Assembly: GCA_021200995.1 (NCBI GenBank)
Contig: JAJQFS010000084.1
Span: 1-42,464 of the forward strand
Length of the DNA stretch: 42,464 bases
Direction of reading: 5' to 3'
From: Lachnospiraceae bacterium
Lineage (GTDB): Bacteria > Bacillota > Clostridia > Lachnospirales > Lachnospiraceae
Shown here: positions 34,901 to 42,464 of the stretch, in pieces
How the letters are laid out: each line of letters opens with the position of its first letter
Position numbering within the stretch: the stretch's first letter is position 1
Notes under the pieces: generated by a model
Seen by the model: the letters and a program-made list of their open reading frames with translations, nothing else
What the model was told of the DNA's origin: nothing
Database searches by the model: none
Translations under genes and position numbers: made by a program

Positions 34901-36164
34901 AGTCTACATCCGGGTCAAAGAAGGCGGCGGCGTAGTAGTGCGCGACCGTTTCCACCTCGCCCTGATCCAGCAAAAAGGCGGCCTTTAAGAGGGCCTCGCC
35001 GTAGCCGGTGGAGCAGGAGCGCAGAATCTTCGTGTCCTTGGGCAGAATCTTTGCAATCTCCGCGATGGCGCGGATGGCCGTATCCAGCGGAGAACCATTA
35101 TTATTGGAATAAAAGCTGTACAGGAGATTTCCGTCTTCGCCTACTACAGCTACCTTGGTCGTGGTGGAACCTGCGTCGATTCCTAAATAGCAGCCTCCAT
35201 GATAGTCAGCCAGCGAACCCTGCACGACCTTGTGCGCGGCATGGCGGGTGACGAATTCATCATAGTCCGCCTGGTCTTTGAACAGGGGCTCCATACGCTC
35301 CACCTCAAAGTCCAGGACAACCTTATCGTCCATGCGTTTTTTCAAGTCGCTTAAGGAGATTTCCGCTTCCGCCTTTGTATTCATGGCGGCGCCGATCGCG
35401 GCGAAGAGGTGGGGATTCTCCACATTCATCACATGCTCATCATCCAGCTTCAACGTGCGGATAAACGCCTTTTTTAACTCCGGCAGGAAGTAGAGCGGTC
35501 CGCCCAGGAAGGCGACATGTCCACGAATCGGTTTGCCGCAGGCAAGACCGGAGATGGTCTGGTTGACTACCGCCTGGAAAATGGATGCGGACAAATCCTC
35601 TCTGGTTGCGCCGTCGTTGATCAGCGGCTGAATGTCGGACTTGGCAAACACACCGCAGCGCGCCGCGATGGTATAGAGCGATTTATAATCTTTGGCATAT
35701 TCGTTTAAGCCGGCCGCGTCCGTCTGCAACAGGCTGGCCATCTGGTCGATAAAAGAACCCGTGCCGCCGGCGCAGATTCCATTCATACGCTGCTCGACGT
35801 TCCCGTTTTCAAAATAAATGATTTTGGCGTCCTCGCCGCCTAACTCGATGGCAACGTCCGTCAGGGGCGCTCTGTCCTTTAATGCGGTGGAAACCGCGAT
35901 GACTTCCTGATAAAATGGAATATGTAAGTGATTTGCCAGGCTTAAGCCGCCGGAGCCGGTGAGCGCCGGATATACGGTGATATCTCCCAGCTTCTCGATG
36001 GCGTGGCCAAGCAGCTCTGATAATGTTTGTTGAATATCCGCGAAATGGCGCTGATATTCGGAGAATAAAATATTATTTGCATGATCGAGGACCACGATCT
36101 TGACGGTGGTGGAACCGATGTCCACGCCCAGGCGGCCCTGTGTCTCACACGCGTTACAACTCAT
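31920..36164 (-). CDS. Giant double activase/dehydratase-like protein (BcrAD/BadF + DUF2229 + HgdB-like)
   Basis: The 1,414-residue protein holds two ASKHA ATPase domains of the 2-hydroxyacyl-CoA dehydratase activator family. Domain 1 (about 12-262) has [10 protein letters not shown] and cluster cysteines C131 and C170; domain 2 (about 326-585) has [11 protein letters not shown]450 and C489, plus an extra C454. A four-cysteine stretch (C612, C615, C619, C638) leads to a DUF2229/HgdB-like region and a C-terminal section. Relatives use ATP to push an electron from an Fe-S cluster to a partner. Here activase and acceptor-like parts are in one chain. The substrate is unknown. Confidence 0.85.
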   Translation of the reverse strand: MSCNACETQGRLGVDIGSTTVKIVVLDHANNILFSEYQRHFADIQQTLSELLGHAIEKLGDITVYPALTGSGGLSLANHLHIPFYQEVIAVSTALKDRAPLTDVAIELGGEDAKIIYFENGNVEQRMNGICAGGTGSFIDQMASLLQTDAAGLNEYAKDYKSLYTIAARCGVFAKSDIQPLINDGATREDLSASIFQAVVNQTISGLACGKPIRGHVAFLGGPLYFLPELKKAFIRTLKLDDEHVMNVENPHLFAAIGAAMNTKAEAEISLSDLKKRMDDKVVLDFEVERMEPLFKDQADYDEFVTRHAAHKVVQGSLADYHGGCYLGIDAGSTTTKVAVVGEDGNLLYSFYSNNNGSPLDTAIRAIAEIAKILPKDTKILRSCSTGYGEALLKAAFLLDQGEVETVAHYYAAAFFDPDVDCILDIGGQDMKYIRIKNHAVDSVQLNEACSSGCGSFIETFAKSLNYSVQDFASEALFAEHPIDLGTRCTVFMNSKVKQAQKEGASVADISAGLAYSVIKNALYKVMKVADATAMGKNIVVQGGTFYNNAVLRSFEKVAGCEAIRPDIAGIMGAFGAALIAREQYHVNPEPTTMLSLEQIQALQYTTSMAKCRGCTNNCRLTINRFSGGRQYVSGNRCERGLGLAKKHSDVPNLFEYKLHRIFDYEPLDEVTATRGTVGIPRVLNMYENYPFWFTFFTKLGYRVVLSPLSTHQIYELGIESIPSESECYPAKLAHGHVKWLIEKGVDFIFYPALFYERNETEDAGNHYNCPIVTSYSENIKNNMEGITDGTVRFRNPFMSFLSVDTISQQLEKEFTEIPKEEIRSACEAAWEELAHARKDMEDKGEEALAYLAKTGKRGIVLAGRPYHIDPEINHGIPEMITSYDIAVLTEDSVSHLASPERPLIVSDQWMYHSRLYRAAQFVKKTDQLDLIQLNSFGCGLDAVTTDQVSDILTGSDKIYTCLKIDEVNNLGAARIRIRSLLSAIRVREQEKKQREIHSSAYNRAVFTEEMKDNYTILCPQMSPIHFNMLETAMKKCGYNVHVLQNDNKHSVDVGLKYVNNDACYPSLLVVGQVMEALLSGDYDLNKVAVIMTQTGGGCRATNYVGFIRRALEKAGMPQIPVISLNLNGMETNPGFKISVGLALRLVMGAVFGDIFMRCLYRMRPYEEVPGSANALHEKWEEKCKEFLGGDHVNYFTFRKMCREIIEDFDHLPIRDIQKPRVGIVGEILVKFSPTGNNHLVDLLEQEGAEAVMPDLIDFILYCFYNQIYKAENLGTSKRASQVARLGIWAVERFRGAARSALEKSEHFTPQANIYDLVEYAKPYVSIGNQTGEGWFLTGEMVELIHSGVTNIVCTQPFACLPNHVVGKGVIKTLRKHFPESNIVAIDYDPGASEVNQLNRIKLMLSTAFKKLGQ

Positions 36165-36205
36165 AAAAAACCCTCATTTCTTTTGCAATGCTTCACAGCA
36201 CCGAT

Positions 36206-36234
36206 ATTATACGATATTTTTTATATAAAATCAA
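36206..36234 (-). promoter_or_regulatory. Promoter of the giant activase gene
   Basis: On the minus strand: TTGATT (36234-36229), 17-base spacer, TATAAT (36211-36206). Confidence 0.85.
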
Positions 36235-36328
36235 CAAAACGTGTCAGCCTCCATTGGTAAATAAATCGAAAAACCATAAAAAGAATCTAAAAACGCACAA
36301 AATCGCGTCTGGAATGAAAATCCATTTA

Positions 36329-36357
36329 TTTACTTTCCGAAAAAAGAATGGTAGAAT
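36329..36357 (+). promoter_or_regulatory. Promoter of the rhomboid-like gene
   Basis: TTTACT (36329-36334), 17-base spacer, TAGAAT (36352-36357). It is divergent from the activase promoter, about 95 bp away. Confidence 0.75.
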
Positions 36358-36454
36358 AGCCAATAGTTATGGTCTCAAGGCACTCCTGCCGGTGTTTGTA
36401 AATATGGGAGGAGCTGCAGATTGTCTCAGGATTTCAGAAAGGTTTACTGGTTCC

Positions 36455-37369
36455 ATGAATTACGGAAAAAGCAAGTGGGAGAAAAGGTTCGGCCGCTACG
36501 CTATCAAAAATCTGTCCCTGTATCTGGTGATCGGCTACGCGATCGGATATGTACTGTCCCTCTCGGACGCCACATCTTCTTTTTTATATAACTGGCTGTC
36601 GCTGGACGCGTGGCAGATTCTGCATGGGCAGGTCTGGCGTCTGTTTACATGGCTTTTGATTCCGCCGTCAAGCTTTGATTTCTTTACGCTGCTGATGCTG
36701 TATTTCTACTGGTCGATCGGCACGACGTTAGAGAGAGTCTGGGGTACCTGGAAGTATAATACCTATATTTTCGGCGGTATTTTGTGTACGATCGCGGCAT
36801 CGTTTCTGTGCCTGCTCTATATCTATGTCTGGGTCGGACCGGTGATGGGAGGAGATGTAAACGCTCAGGTGATGAGCTATTATTCCATGTATGCGTCTTA
36901 TTATCTGTCCACATACTATGTTAATCTGTCCATCTTTTTAGGGTATGCGGCCACCTTCCCGGACATGCAGGTGATGCTCTTCTTTGTTATCCCGCTCAAG
37001 ACGAAGGTCCTGGGCGTGATTTACCTGATTTTAATGGGCTATTATTTTATCACCGGCAACATTTTCAGCAAATTTGTCATCGGCGCGGCTCTGGTCAATA
37101 TGGGTATTTTCCTGCTGCGCAACCGTACGACATTTAACCCGAAGCAGGTTTACAGGCAACAGGCTTCCAGGGTTAAGCGAAAAATGCATATCCAGGATAA
37201 GCCAAAGGAGAACAAGCCTCCGAAGATGCAGGCCGCGGTGCATAAATGTGCCATCTGCGGCCAGACGGAGCTTTCTAATCCGAATCTGGAGTTCCGCTAT
37301 TGCAGCAAATGCAAGGGCAATTATGAATATTGTTCGGAGCACTTGTTTACGCATGAACACATTAAGTAG
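36455..37369 (+). CDS. Rhomboid-like membrane protein with C-terminal zinc ribbon
   Basis: The protein (about 304 residues) has five or six membrane segments in a rhomboid/derlin-like layout, with HGQVWRLFTWLLIPPSS after TM1 as in rhomboids. No GxSG serine motif is visible, so it is probably not a protease. The C-terminus is a basic linker and a metal-binding ribbon (CAICG ... CSKC ... YCSEHLFTHEH). The ATG at 36455 fits the start of the conserved part; ATG at 36404 is an alternative. It shares an operon with the two genes below. Confidence 0.65.
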   Translation: MNYGKSKWEKRFGRYAIKNLSLYLVIGYAIGYVLSLSDATSSFLYNWLSLDAWQILHGQVWRLFTWLLIPPSSFDFFTLLMLYFYWSIGTTLERVWGTWKYNTYIFGGILCTIAASFLCLLYIYVWVGPVMGGDVNAQVMSYYSMYASYYLSTYYVNLSIFLGYAATFPDMQVMLFFVIPLKTKVLGVIYLILMGYYFITGNIFSKFVIGAALVNMGIFLLRNRTTFNPKQVYRQQASRVKRKMHIQDKPKENKPPKMQAAVHKCAICGQTELSNPNLEFRYCSKCKGNYEYCSEHLFTHEHIK

Positions 37370-37377
37370 GAGACCGC

Positions 37378-38133
37378 ATGGCTGACCAGAATCAGGAAAT
37401 TTTATTTGCAAAAACATTAGAATATGTCAAACAGGTGGCCAAAGACCAGTCCGGCGTCATCACCAAGGACCAGCTGGACGCGGCCTTTGCTCCTTTAAAC
37501 TTTGAATCCTCCCAGATGGAGCTGGTTTACGATTATCTGAAAAAACAGCATATCGGCGTGGAGGAAGCGGTTGATCCACAGGAGTTTATGACCTCTGAAG
37601 AGAAAAACTATCTGGATCATTATCTGCAGGAATTGGAGGATCTCCCAAAAGTCAGCGATGGTGAAATGGAAGCGATCACACTTTCCGCCATGGCGGGAGA
37701 TAAGCTGGCGATGAGCAGACTGACAGAGTTGTTTTTGCCGCGCGTAGCGGAAATTGCCAGGCTTTACGCGGGCCAGGGCACATTGATGGAGGACCTGATC
37801 GGGGAGGGCAATGTGGCTCTGACAGTCGGCGTTACCATGCTGGGTGCCATGGAGCACGCCGCGGAGGCGCAGGGAATGCTGGTCAAGCTGATTATGGATG
37901 CCATGGAGGATTATATTTCCTCTCTGAGCGGTACCCGTGATGAGAATCAGAAGATCGCCGACCGGATCAATCAAGTCAATGACCAGGCGAGAGAGCTGTC
38001 TGAGGAGCTTCTGCGCAAGGTGACTGTAGAGGAGCTTGCGGCAGAGAGCGGAATACCGGAGGATGAGATCAGGGAAGCCATTCGCTTAAGCGGCAATAAA
38101 ATCGCTTATCTGGAGGGCAGCGAGGATTCGTAA
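37378..38133 (+). CDS. Degenerate sigma-70-like protein
   Basis: The 251-residue protein resembles a sigma factor without its promoter-reading end. Residues 7-55 look like sigma region 1.1 (GVITKDQLDAAFAPLNFESSQMELVYDYL in part), about 105-160 like region 2 (AMSRLTELFLPRVAEIARLYAG, LMEDLIGEGNVALTVGV) and about 205-245 like region 3 (VTVEELAAESGIPEDEIREAIRLSG). Region 4 is absent. It could be an RNA polymerase-binding modulator or anti-sigma decoy; this is inference. It starts eight bases after the rhomboid-like gene. Confidence 0.65.
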   Translation: MADQNQEILFAKTLEYVKQVAKDQSGVITKDQLDAAFAPLNFESSQMELVYDYLKKQHIGVEEAVDPQEFMTSEEKNYLDHYLQELEDLPKVSDGEMEAITLSAMAGDKLAMSRLTELFLPRVAEIARLYAGQGTLMEDLIGEGNVALTVGVTMLGAMEHAAEAQGMLVKLIMDAMEDYISSLSGTRDENQKIADRINQVNDQARELSEELLRKVTVEELAAESGIPEDEIREAIRLSGNKIAYLEGSEDS

Positions 38134-38550
38134 ATGGAATACAGAGATTACCGTTATATCATGCAGGATACCGGTCGGCTTTATGTGGGCGGAAAGTTCA
38201 GCTTTGGCGATCTGGTGGAAGAGAAGGATGTTCCTTTTAAATTTCAGGCCATTATGAGCACATATGTGATCAAAGAACTGGATCCGGAGACCACAGTGGA
38301 AAGCCTGTTTTATTATATGGAAGCGACAGGCATGGTGTACAAGACCTTTGAGGCTCTGCGTACGAAGATCAAGGTTTCCGAGTTAAAGGAAATCCGTAAA
38401 TTCGGCGGCGGCACAAAGAAAGAATACAGGGAACAGATATATTCTCTTGATGATTTCATTGCCATGAAACCGGCAGAAAAAGAACAGAAAGGCATTCTGA
38501 TTCAGGAGATTCAGTGTTCCAAGCTAGCAATTATGTCCTTCGCGCTTTGA
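38134..38550 (+). CDS. Conserved-looking protein of unknown function
   Basis: The ATG directly abuts the stop codon of the sigma-like gene, so translation is probably coupled. The 138-residue product is soluble, mixed alpha/beta and without signal peptide. DYRYIMQDTGRLYVGGKFSFGD opens it, and a KFGGGTKKEY stretch lies near residue 88. I do not recognise the family. Coupling suggests it acts with the sigma-like protein. Confidence 0.7.
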   Translation: MEYRDYRYIMQDTGRLYVGGKFSFGDLVEEKDVPFKFQAIMSTYVIKELDPETTVESLFYYMEATGMVYKTFEALRTKIKVSELKEIRKFGGGTKKEYREQIYSLDDFIAMKPAEKEQKGILIQEIQCSKLAIMSFAL

Positions 38551-38604
38551 GTAAATGAGAAAATGAAAATTTTCGCGATTTACGGAAAATTTTTTTAAAA
38601 ATTC

Positions 38605-38633
38605 TTGCATTTTGTCGATTGATGTAGTATACT
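38605..38633 (+). promoter_or_regulatory. Promoter of the leader RNA / M16C protease unit
   Basis: TTGCAT (38605-38610), 17-base spacer, TATACT (38628-38633). Transcription should start near 38640. Confidence 0.8.
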
Positions 38634-38639
38634 CCTTTT

Positions 38640-38721
38640 TGCAGACAGATATCTGCATTTGAATTTTGGTAAAATTCCCCTTTTACACTGGGCCTGGAGT
38701 GCATACTTCGGGTCCTTTTTT
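38640..38721 (+). ncRNA. Putative structured leader RNA or small RNA ending in a terminator
   Basis: The predicted transcript forms TGCAGA/TCTGCA (38640-38657) and GAATTTT/AAAATTC (38661-38677), then a terminator. A CCCC tract (38677-38680) can instead pair with GGG at 38690-38692. No known riboswitch class was recognised. It is either an attenuator for the protease gene or a free-standing small RNA of about 80 nt. Confidence 0.55.
38690..38721 (+). terminator. Intrinsic terminator upstream of the M16C protease gene
   Basis: GGGCCTGGAGT (38690-38700) pairs with ACTTCGGGTCC (38705-38715), including G-U pairs, around GCAT; TTTTTT follows. It stands between the promoter and the protease start codon. 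Confidence 0.78.
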
Positions 38722-38762
38722 ATGTAATGTTGTTTCACTATAATCAAATATGAGGTAAGAGA

Positions 38763-41687
38763 ATGACGAAAAGAGAAGAAGCGCTGCAGTATTATCTCCT
38801 GGAGGAAGAGCGCGAGAGCAAAGATCTGCACTCCACGGTATTGCGGCTGCGTCATAAAAAAACCGGAGCCAGAATCGCCGCGATCCTCAATGAGGATGAG
38901 AACAAAGTGTTTTATATCGGCTTTCACACACCGCCCACAGATTCGACCGGTGCGCCGCACATCCTGGAGCACAGCGTACTCTGCGGCTCAAAGGAGTTCC
39001 CGGTCAAGGATCCGTTCATTGAGCTGGCGAAGGGCTCGCTCAATACGTTTTTAAACGCCATGACCTATCCGGACCGCACACTGTATCCAATCGCGAGCTG
39101 CAATGACACGGACTTTCAGAATCTGATGCATATCTACCTGGATGCGGTGTTTTTCCCGAATATCTATCAGGAGGAGAATATCTTCAGACAGGAGGGATGG
39201 CACTATGAGATGGAGGGCATGGACGCGCCGTTAACAGTCAACGGCGTAGTTTATAATGAGATGAAGGGTGCTTTTTCCAGCGCGGACGAGGTCTTTGCGA
39301 GAGAAGTGATGAGTTCTCTTTACCCGGATACGAACTACAGCCTTGAAAGCGGAGGAGATCCGGAGTGCATTCCTGACTTAAGCTACGAGCAGTTCCTGGA
39401 TTTTCACCGCACGCTGTATCACCCTTCCAACAGCTATATTTATCTGTACGGGGCTCTGGATTTGTGGGAGAAGCTGCTTTTCATCCATGAGCATTATCTG
39501 AATCAGTTTGAGTATCTGGAAATGGACACCAAGATCCGGATACAGGAGCCCTTTGCCGCGCCTGTGTATGTAAACAAGCCCTATCCGGTGATGGACGGGG
39601 AGGATACGAAGGAGAAAGCATATTTATCCTATAATGTATCTATCGGCACGTCTTTGGACGCGGAGACGGCAACGGCGCTGGAAATTCTGGATTACGCGCT
39701 CTGTTCGTCTCCGGGAGCGGTCGTCAGGCAGGCGCTTATGGACGCTGGAATCGGACAGGATGTTTATTCCACGGTGGAAAATGAAATTCTGCAGCCATAT
39801 TTCAGCATCATCGCGAAGGACGCGGATGAGAGCAGGGCTGAGGAATTCGAACAGATTATCACAGATACGCTGACAAAGGCGGTCAAAGAGGGAATCGATT
39901 CCAAAACACTCGCGGCTGCCATTCACTGCCAGGAATTTCAATATAAGGAAAATGACTGCGGCCGCTGGCCGAAGGGCCTGATTATGGGTCTGCAGGCCAT
40001 GGGTACCTGGAATTATGCTGACGATGCCCCTTTTATTTCCCTGGAATTAGATGATATTTATCAGAATCTGAAACAGAAAGCGGGTGAGGGATATTTTGAG
40101 CAGCTGGTAGACAAATACTTCCTGCATAATTCACACAAAAGCGTTGTAGTGATGTACCCGCAGGAAGGCCTGACCGCCGAGCGGGATGCCGCGTTTGCGC
40201 AAAAGCTTGCGCAGAAAAAAGCGTCCTTAAGTCCCGATGAAAAGCAGGAGATCATAGAGAAGGAAAAAGCACTGCGTGCTTATCAGGACCGCGAGGATTC
40301 GGACGAGGCGCTGGCCACCATACCGCTTTTAAAGGTAGAAGATCTGAAAAAGGAAGCTTTGCGGCCGGTCAATGAAGTCAGAGACTGCGGTGAGGTGAAG
40401 GTTCTGACCCACCCGATCTACACCAATGGTATCGCGTACCTGCGCATGAGCTTTGACGCGCAGTCTGTGCCGCAGGAGCTGGTGCCGTATTTAACCATAT
40501 TGAAGAATGTCCTGATGATGATGGACACCAGAAGCCACAGCTACGGAGATCTTTTTAATGAAATTAATCTGGTCTGCGGCAGCATGGAGCCGACGGTTAA
40601 TCTGTATCATAACAGTCAGAAGGAAAAGAAGCTGATCCTGACTTTTGATATGAAAGTGAAGGCACTGTATGACGATCTTGATGCTGCGGTGGAGCTGATA
40701 AGAGAAGTCATCATGGATACGGATTTTTCTGACCTGAAACGGCTGCAGGAGGTTTTGCTGGAGACGAAAAGCGAGGCCGCGAGCGGGCTGATGCAGTCCG
40801 GCCACCAGGTCGCTGCCACACGCGCCATGTCTTATTTCAGTGAGACAGCCGCGGTGCAGGAAGAACTCTCCGGTCTGGAGTCGTATCGTTTCCTCTGTAA
40901 GCTTTCCCAGCAGGATGCGGAAGGATTGGGAGAGACAGCGCTTTCCCTTAAGAGACTCTGTGAAATTCTCTTCAGAAAAGAAAATCTGATGGTGGATATC
41001 ACCGCTGAGGAAGCCGGTATTGAAAGGGTGATGCTTAAAACAGAAGCCTTTGCTGCGCATTTATACACAACGCAGGCAGAGACAGGAGCTTATCAGCCTT
41101 CTGTTTCCAGAAAGCAGGAGGGTTTTATGACCTCCGGACAGGTGCAGTATGTCTGCCGCGCCGGAAATTTCAAAAAGAACGGTCTGAAGTATACCGGCGC
41201 GCTGCAGGTTCTCAAGACCATGCTAAGTTACGAGTATCTTTGGACACAGGTGCGCGTGAAGGGCGGCGCTTACGGCTGCATGCTGCGGTTTGGTCACAAC
41301 GGGGACTGCTATTTTGTTTCTTACAGGGATCCGCATTTAAAGCGGACGGTTGAAGTGTATGAGGACGCGGCGCAGGCAATCGCGAACCTGGAGATTGACG
41401 AGCGCACCATGACGCAGTATATTATCGGCGCGATCAGCGAACTGGATACCCCGCTGACGCCGCAGGGCCTGGGCAACATGTCCCTTGCCGCCTACATGAA
41501 CGGCAAAACCTATGAGAATATGCAGAAAAACAGGGATGAGCTTCTTGGCTGCACGCCCGATATACTCCGTGGCCTCTCAGCCTATGTGGAGGCCTTCATG
41601 GAGGACGGCGCTTTGTGCGTAGTTGGAAACGCAGAAAAAATCCAGCAGAACAAAGAGATTTTTGAAGCTGTTGAGCAATACTTGTAA
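38763..41687 (+). CDS. M16C zinc metallopeptidase (presequence protease-like)
   Basis: The 974-residue protein is a two-lobed peptidase of the insulinase/pitrilysin clan, closest to the M16C PreP/Cym1 group by its length and N-terminus. The inverted zinc motif is H66-I-L-E69-H70 and the third ligand is likely E166 in VYNEMKGA. The C-terminal lobe has RVKGGAYGCMLRFG, the substrate-binding R..GGAYG. No signal peptide is seen, so it probably degrades peptides in the cytoplasm. GAGG lies eight bases before the start. Confidence 0.92.
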   Translation: MTKREEALQYYLLEEERESKDLHSTVLRLRHKKTGARIAAILNEDENKVFYIGFHTPPTDSTGAPHILEHSVLCGSKEFPVKDPFIELAKGSLNTFLNAMTYPDRTLYPIASCNDTDFQNLMHIYLDAVFFPNIYQEENIFRQEGWHYEMEGMDAPLTVNGVVYNEMKGAFSSADEVFAREVMSSLYPDTNYSLESGGDPECIPDLSYEQFLDFHRTLYHPSNSYIYLYGALDLWEKLLFIHEHYLNQFEYLEMDTKIRIQEPFAAPVYVNKPYPVMDGEDTKEKAYLSYNVSIGTSLDAETATALEILDYALCSSPGAVVRQALMDAGIGQDVYSTVENEILQPYFSIIAKDADESRAEEFEQIITDTLTKAVKEGIDSKTLAAAIHCQEFQYKENDCGRWPKGLIMGLQAMGTWNYADDAPFISLELDDIYQNLKQKAGEGYFEQLVDKYFLHNSHKSVVVMYPQEGLTAERDAAFAQKLAQKKASLSPDEKQEIIEKEKALRAYQDREDSDEALATIPLLKVEDLKKEALRPVNEVRDCGEVKVLTHPIYTNGIAYLRMSFDAQSVPQELVPYLTILKNVLMMMDTRSHSYGDLFNEINLVCGSMEPTVNLYHNSQKEKKLILTFDMKVKALYDDLDAAVELIREVIMDTDFSDLKRLQEVLLETKSEAASGLMQSGHQVAATRAMSYFSETAAVQEELSGLESYRFLCKLSQQDAEGLGETALSLKRLCEILFRKENLMVDITAEEAGIERVMLKTEAFAAHLYTTQAETGAYQPSVSRKQEGFMTSGQVQYVCRAGNFKKNGLKYTGALQVLKTMLSYEYLWTQVRVKGGAYGCMLRFGHNGDCYFVSYRDPHLKRTVEVYEDAAQAIANLEIDERTMTQYIIGAISELDTPLTPQGLGNMSLAAYMNGKTYENMQKNRDELLGCTPDILRGLSAYVEAFMEDGALCVVGNAEKIQQNKEIFEAVEQYL

Positions 41688-41795
41688 TTTTTAAGTATAA
41701 AATAATTGAACAGAGCTTTTTCATAAAGTAATTGCATAAAGAAATCTGAATAAAGCAGAAGATGACAGCTTCGGAAAAGGAAGAGTATAAATAAG

Positions 41796-42464
41796 ATGGA
41801 ACATCAAAAATCCGGCTTCGCCACCATCATCGGTCGCCCCAACGTCGGCAAATCCACCCTGATGAACCACATCATCGGCCAGAAAATTGCCATCACATCC
41901 AAAAAACCGCAGACGACCCGCAACCGCATTCAGACCGTTTATACCTGTGACAAAGGGCAGATTGTCTTTCTGGACACACCTGGCATTCACAAGTCCAGAA
42001 ACAAACTGGGCGAATACATGGTAAATGTGGCGCAGAAAACCCTGTCCGAGGTGGACGTCATCCTTTGGCTGGTGGAGCCCGAGACGCATATCGGCGCCGG
42101 AGAACAGGCGATTCTTGAAAAATTAAAACAGACTAAAACACCTAAAATTCTGGTTATTAATAAAGTCGATACCGTGAAAAGGGCGGAAATCGCACCGGTG
42201 ATCGAAGTCTACCGCAACCTGATGGACTTTGATGAAATTGTGCCGGTCTCAGCCAAACATGGCACCAATGTGGATACGTTACTTGACTGTATTTTTCAGT
42301 ATCTGCCGGAGGGAGAGTATTTTTACGACGAGGACACGGTCACAGACCAGCCTGTCCGCCAGATCGTCTCTGAACTGATCCGGGAAAAAATTCTTCGACT
42401 GATGGGAGAGGAAATTCCACACGGCGTAGCGGTCAGCGTGGACAGCATGAAATACAGAGAGCAT
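41796..42464 (+). CDS. era: GTPase Era (3' end cut by the window)
   Basis: Era is a GTPase that helps mature 16S rRNA and the 30S subunit. The visible 223 residues are open to the window end, so the gene continues beyond it. G1 is GRPNVGKST (residues 13-21), with QTTRNRIQTV as switch I, DTPG as G3, NKVD as G4 and SAKHG as G5. The KH domain begins near the edge (REKILRLMGEEIPHGVAV). The ribosome site is weak and distant (AAAAGGAAGAG). It may be co-transcribed with the protease gene. Confidence 0.95.
   Translation, partial: MEHQKSGFATIIGRPNVGKSTLMNHIIGQKIAITSKKPQTTRNRIQTVYTCDKGQIVFLDTPGIHKSRNKLGEYMVNVAQKTLSEVDVILWLVEPETHIGAGEQAILEKLKQTKTPKILVINKVDTVKRAEIAPVIEVYRNLMDFDEIVPVSAKHGTNVDTLLDCIFQYLPEGEYFYDEDTVTDQPVRQIVSELIREKILRLMGEEIPHGVAVSVDSMKYREH

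Noticed and set aside
38739-38744. TATAAT as a second promoter of the M16C gene
   Set aside because: The -35 position is TTTTTT and the resulting leader would be about 12 bases.
1-42464. CRISPR arrays, prophage, IS elements or toxin-antitoxin pairs
   Set aside because: No regularly spaced direct repeats, transposase or integrase, or paired small toxin/antitoxin genes were found.

Overview
The window looks like chromosomal housekeeping DNA from an endospore-forming, low-to-mid-GC Clostridia bacterium, most likely a member of the Lachnospiraceae. The reasons are the forespore sigma factor SigG beside a YlmC/YmxH-type gene, a DUF5688-type protein, a 1,414-residue double activase related to 2-hydroxyacyl-CoA dehydratase activators, strong AGGAGG ribosome sites with frequent GTG/TTG starts, and SOS boxes of the Gram-positive type. 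No phage, integrase, IS element or CRISPR array was seen. The species assignment is inference.

Layout. 1-4.9 kb: a CarD-type RNA polymerase binding protein, then three membrane glycosyltransferases of the GT-C type (two tandem paralogues and one GT39-like). 4.9-9.3 kb: a growth operon yicC-gmk-rpoZ-rimO-pgsA-cinA(C-domain) from one clear promoter. 9.3-13.9 kb: an acyltransferase-3 membrane protein, recA-recX under two LexA sites, and RNase Y. 14.0-15.4 kb, minus strand: mscL and sigG. 15.5-20.5 kb: ylmC/ymxH-like, nrdR, a YqeG-type phosphatase, aroE-aroK-aroQ, efp and a DUF5688 protein. 20.5-23.0 kb: a nested-palindrome element, tRNA-Arg(CCG), an SH3-domain protein and a RluF-type pseudouridine synthase. 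23.1-26.0 kb: a divergent ligA and metA (predicted acetyl-CoA-specific). 26.1-28.1 kb, minus strand: a LexA-controlled Y-family polymerase with a YolD-like small protein. 28.1-31.6 kb: Ktr/Trk potassium uptake pair and a ferredoxin-type aldo/keto reductase. 31.9-36.2 kb, minus strand: the giant activase. 36.4-38.6 kb: a rhomboid-like membrane protein, a degenerate sigma-like protein and an abutting unknown gene. 38.6-42.5 kb: a leader or small-RNA unit ending in an attenuator-like terminator, an M16C presequence-type protease, and era, which is cut by the window end.

The least ordinary signal is not a protein. Three intergenic stretches (20562-20754, 30352-30513 and 31687-31913) each have the same layout: a perfect outer inverted repeat of 11-22 bp encloses a series of further hairpin arms, giving a cloverleaf-like multi-way junction. 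Two of them flank the aldo/keto reductase gene and the third abuts the tRNA-Arg promoter. A related short motif, ATGAGCGCAAGCGAG, recurs at 26009 and 30363, with a two-mismatch copy at 689. The tRNA-Arg transcript is also unusual: its first ten nucleotides can pair perfectly with its last ten before the U-tract. These are the best candidates for something not yet described. Their function is unknown from sequence alone.
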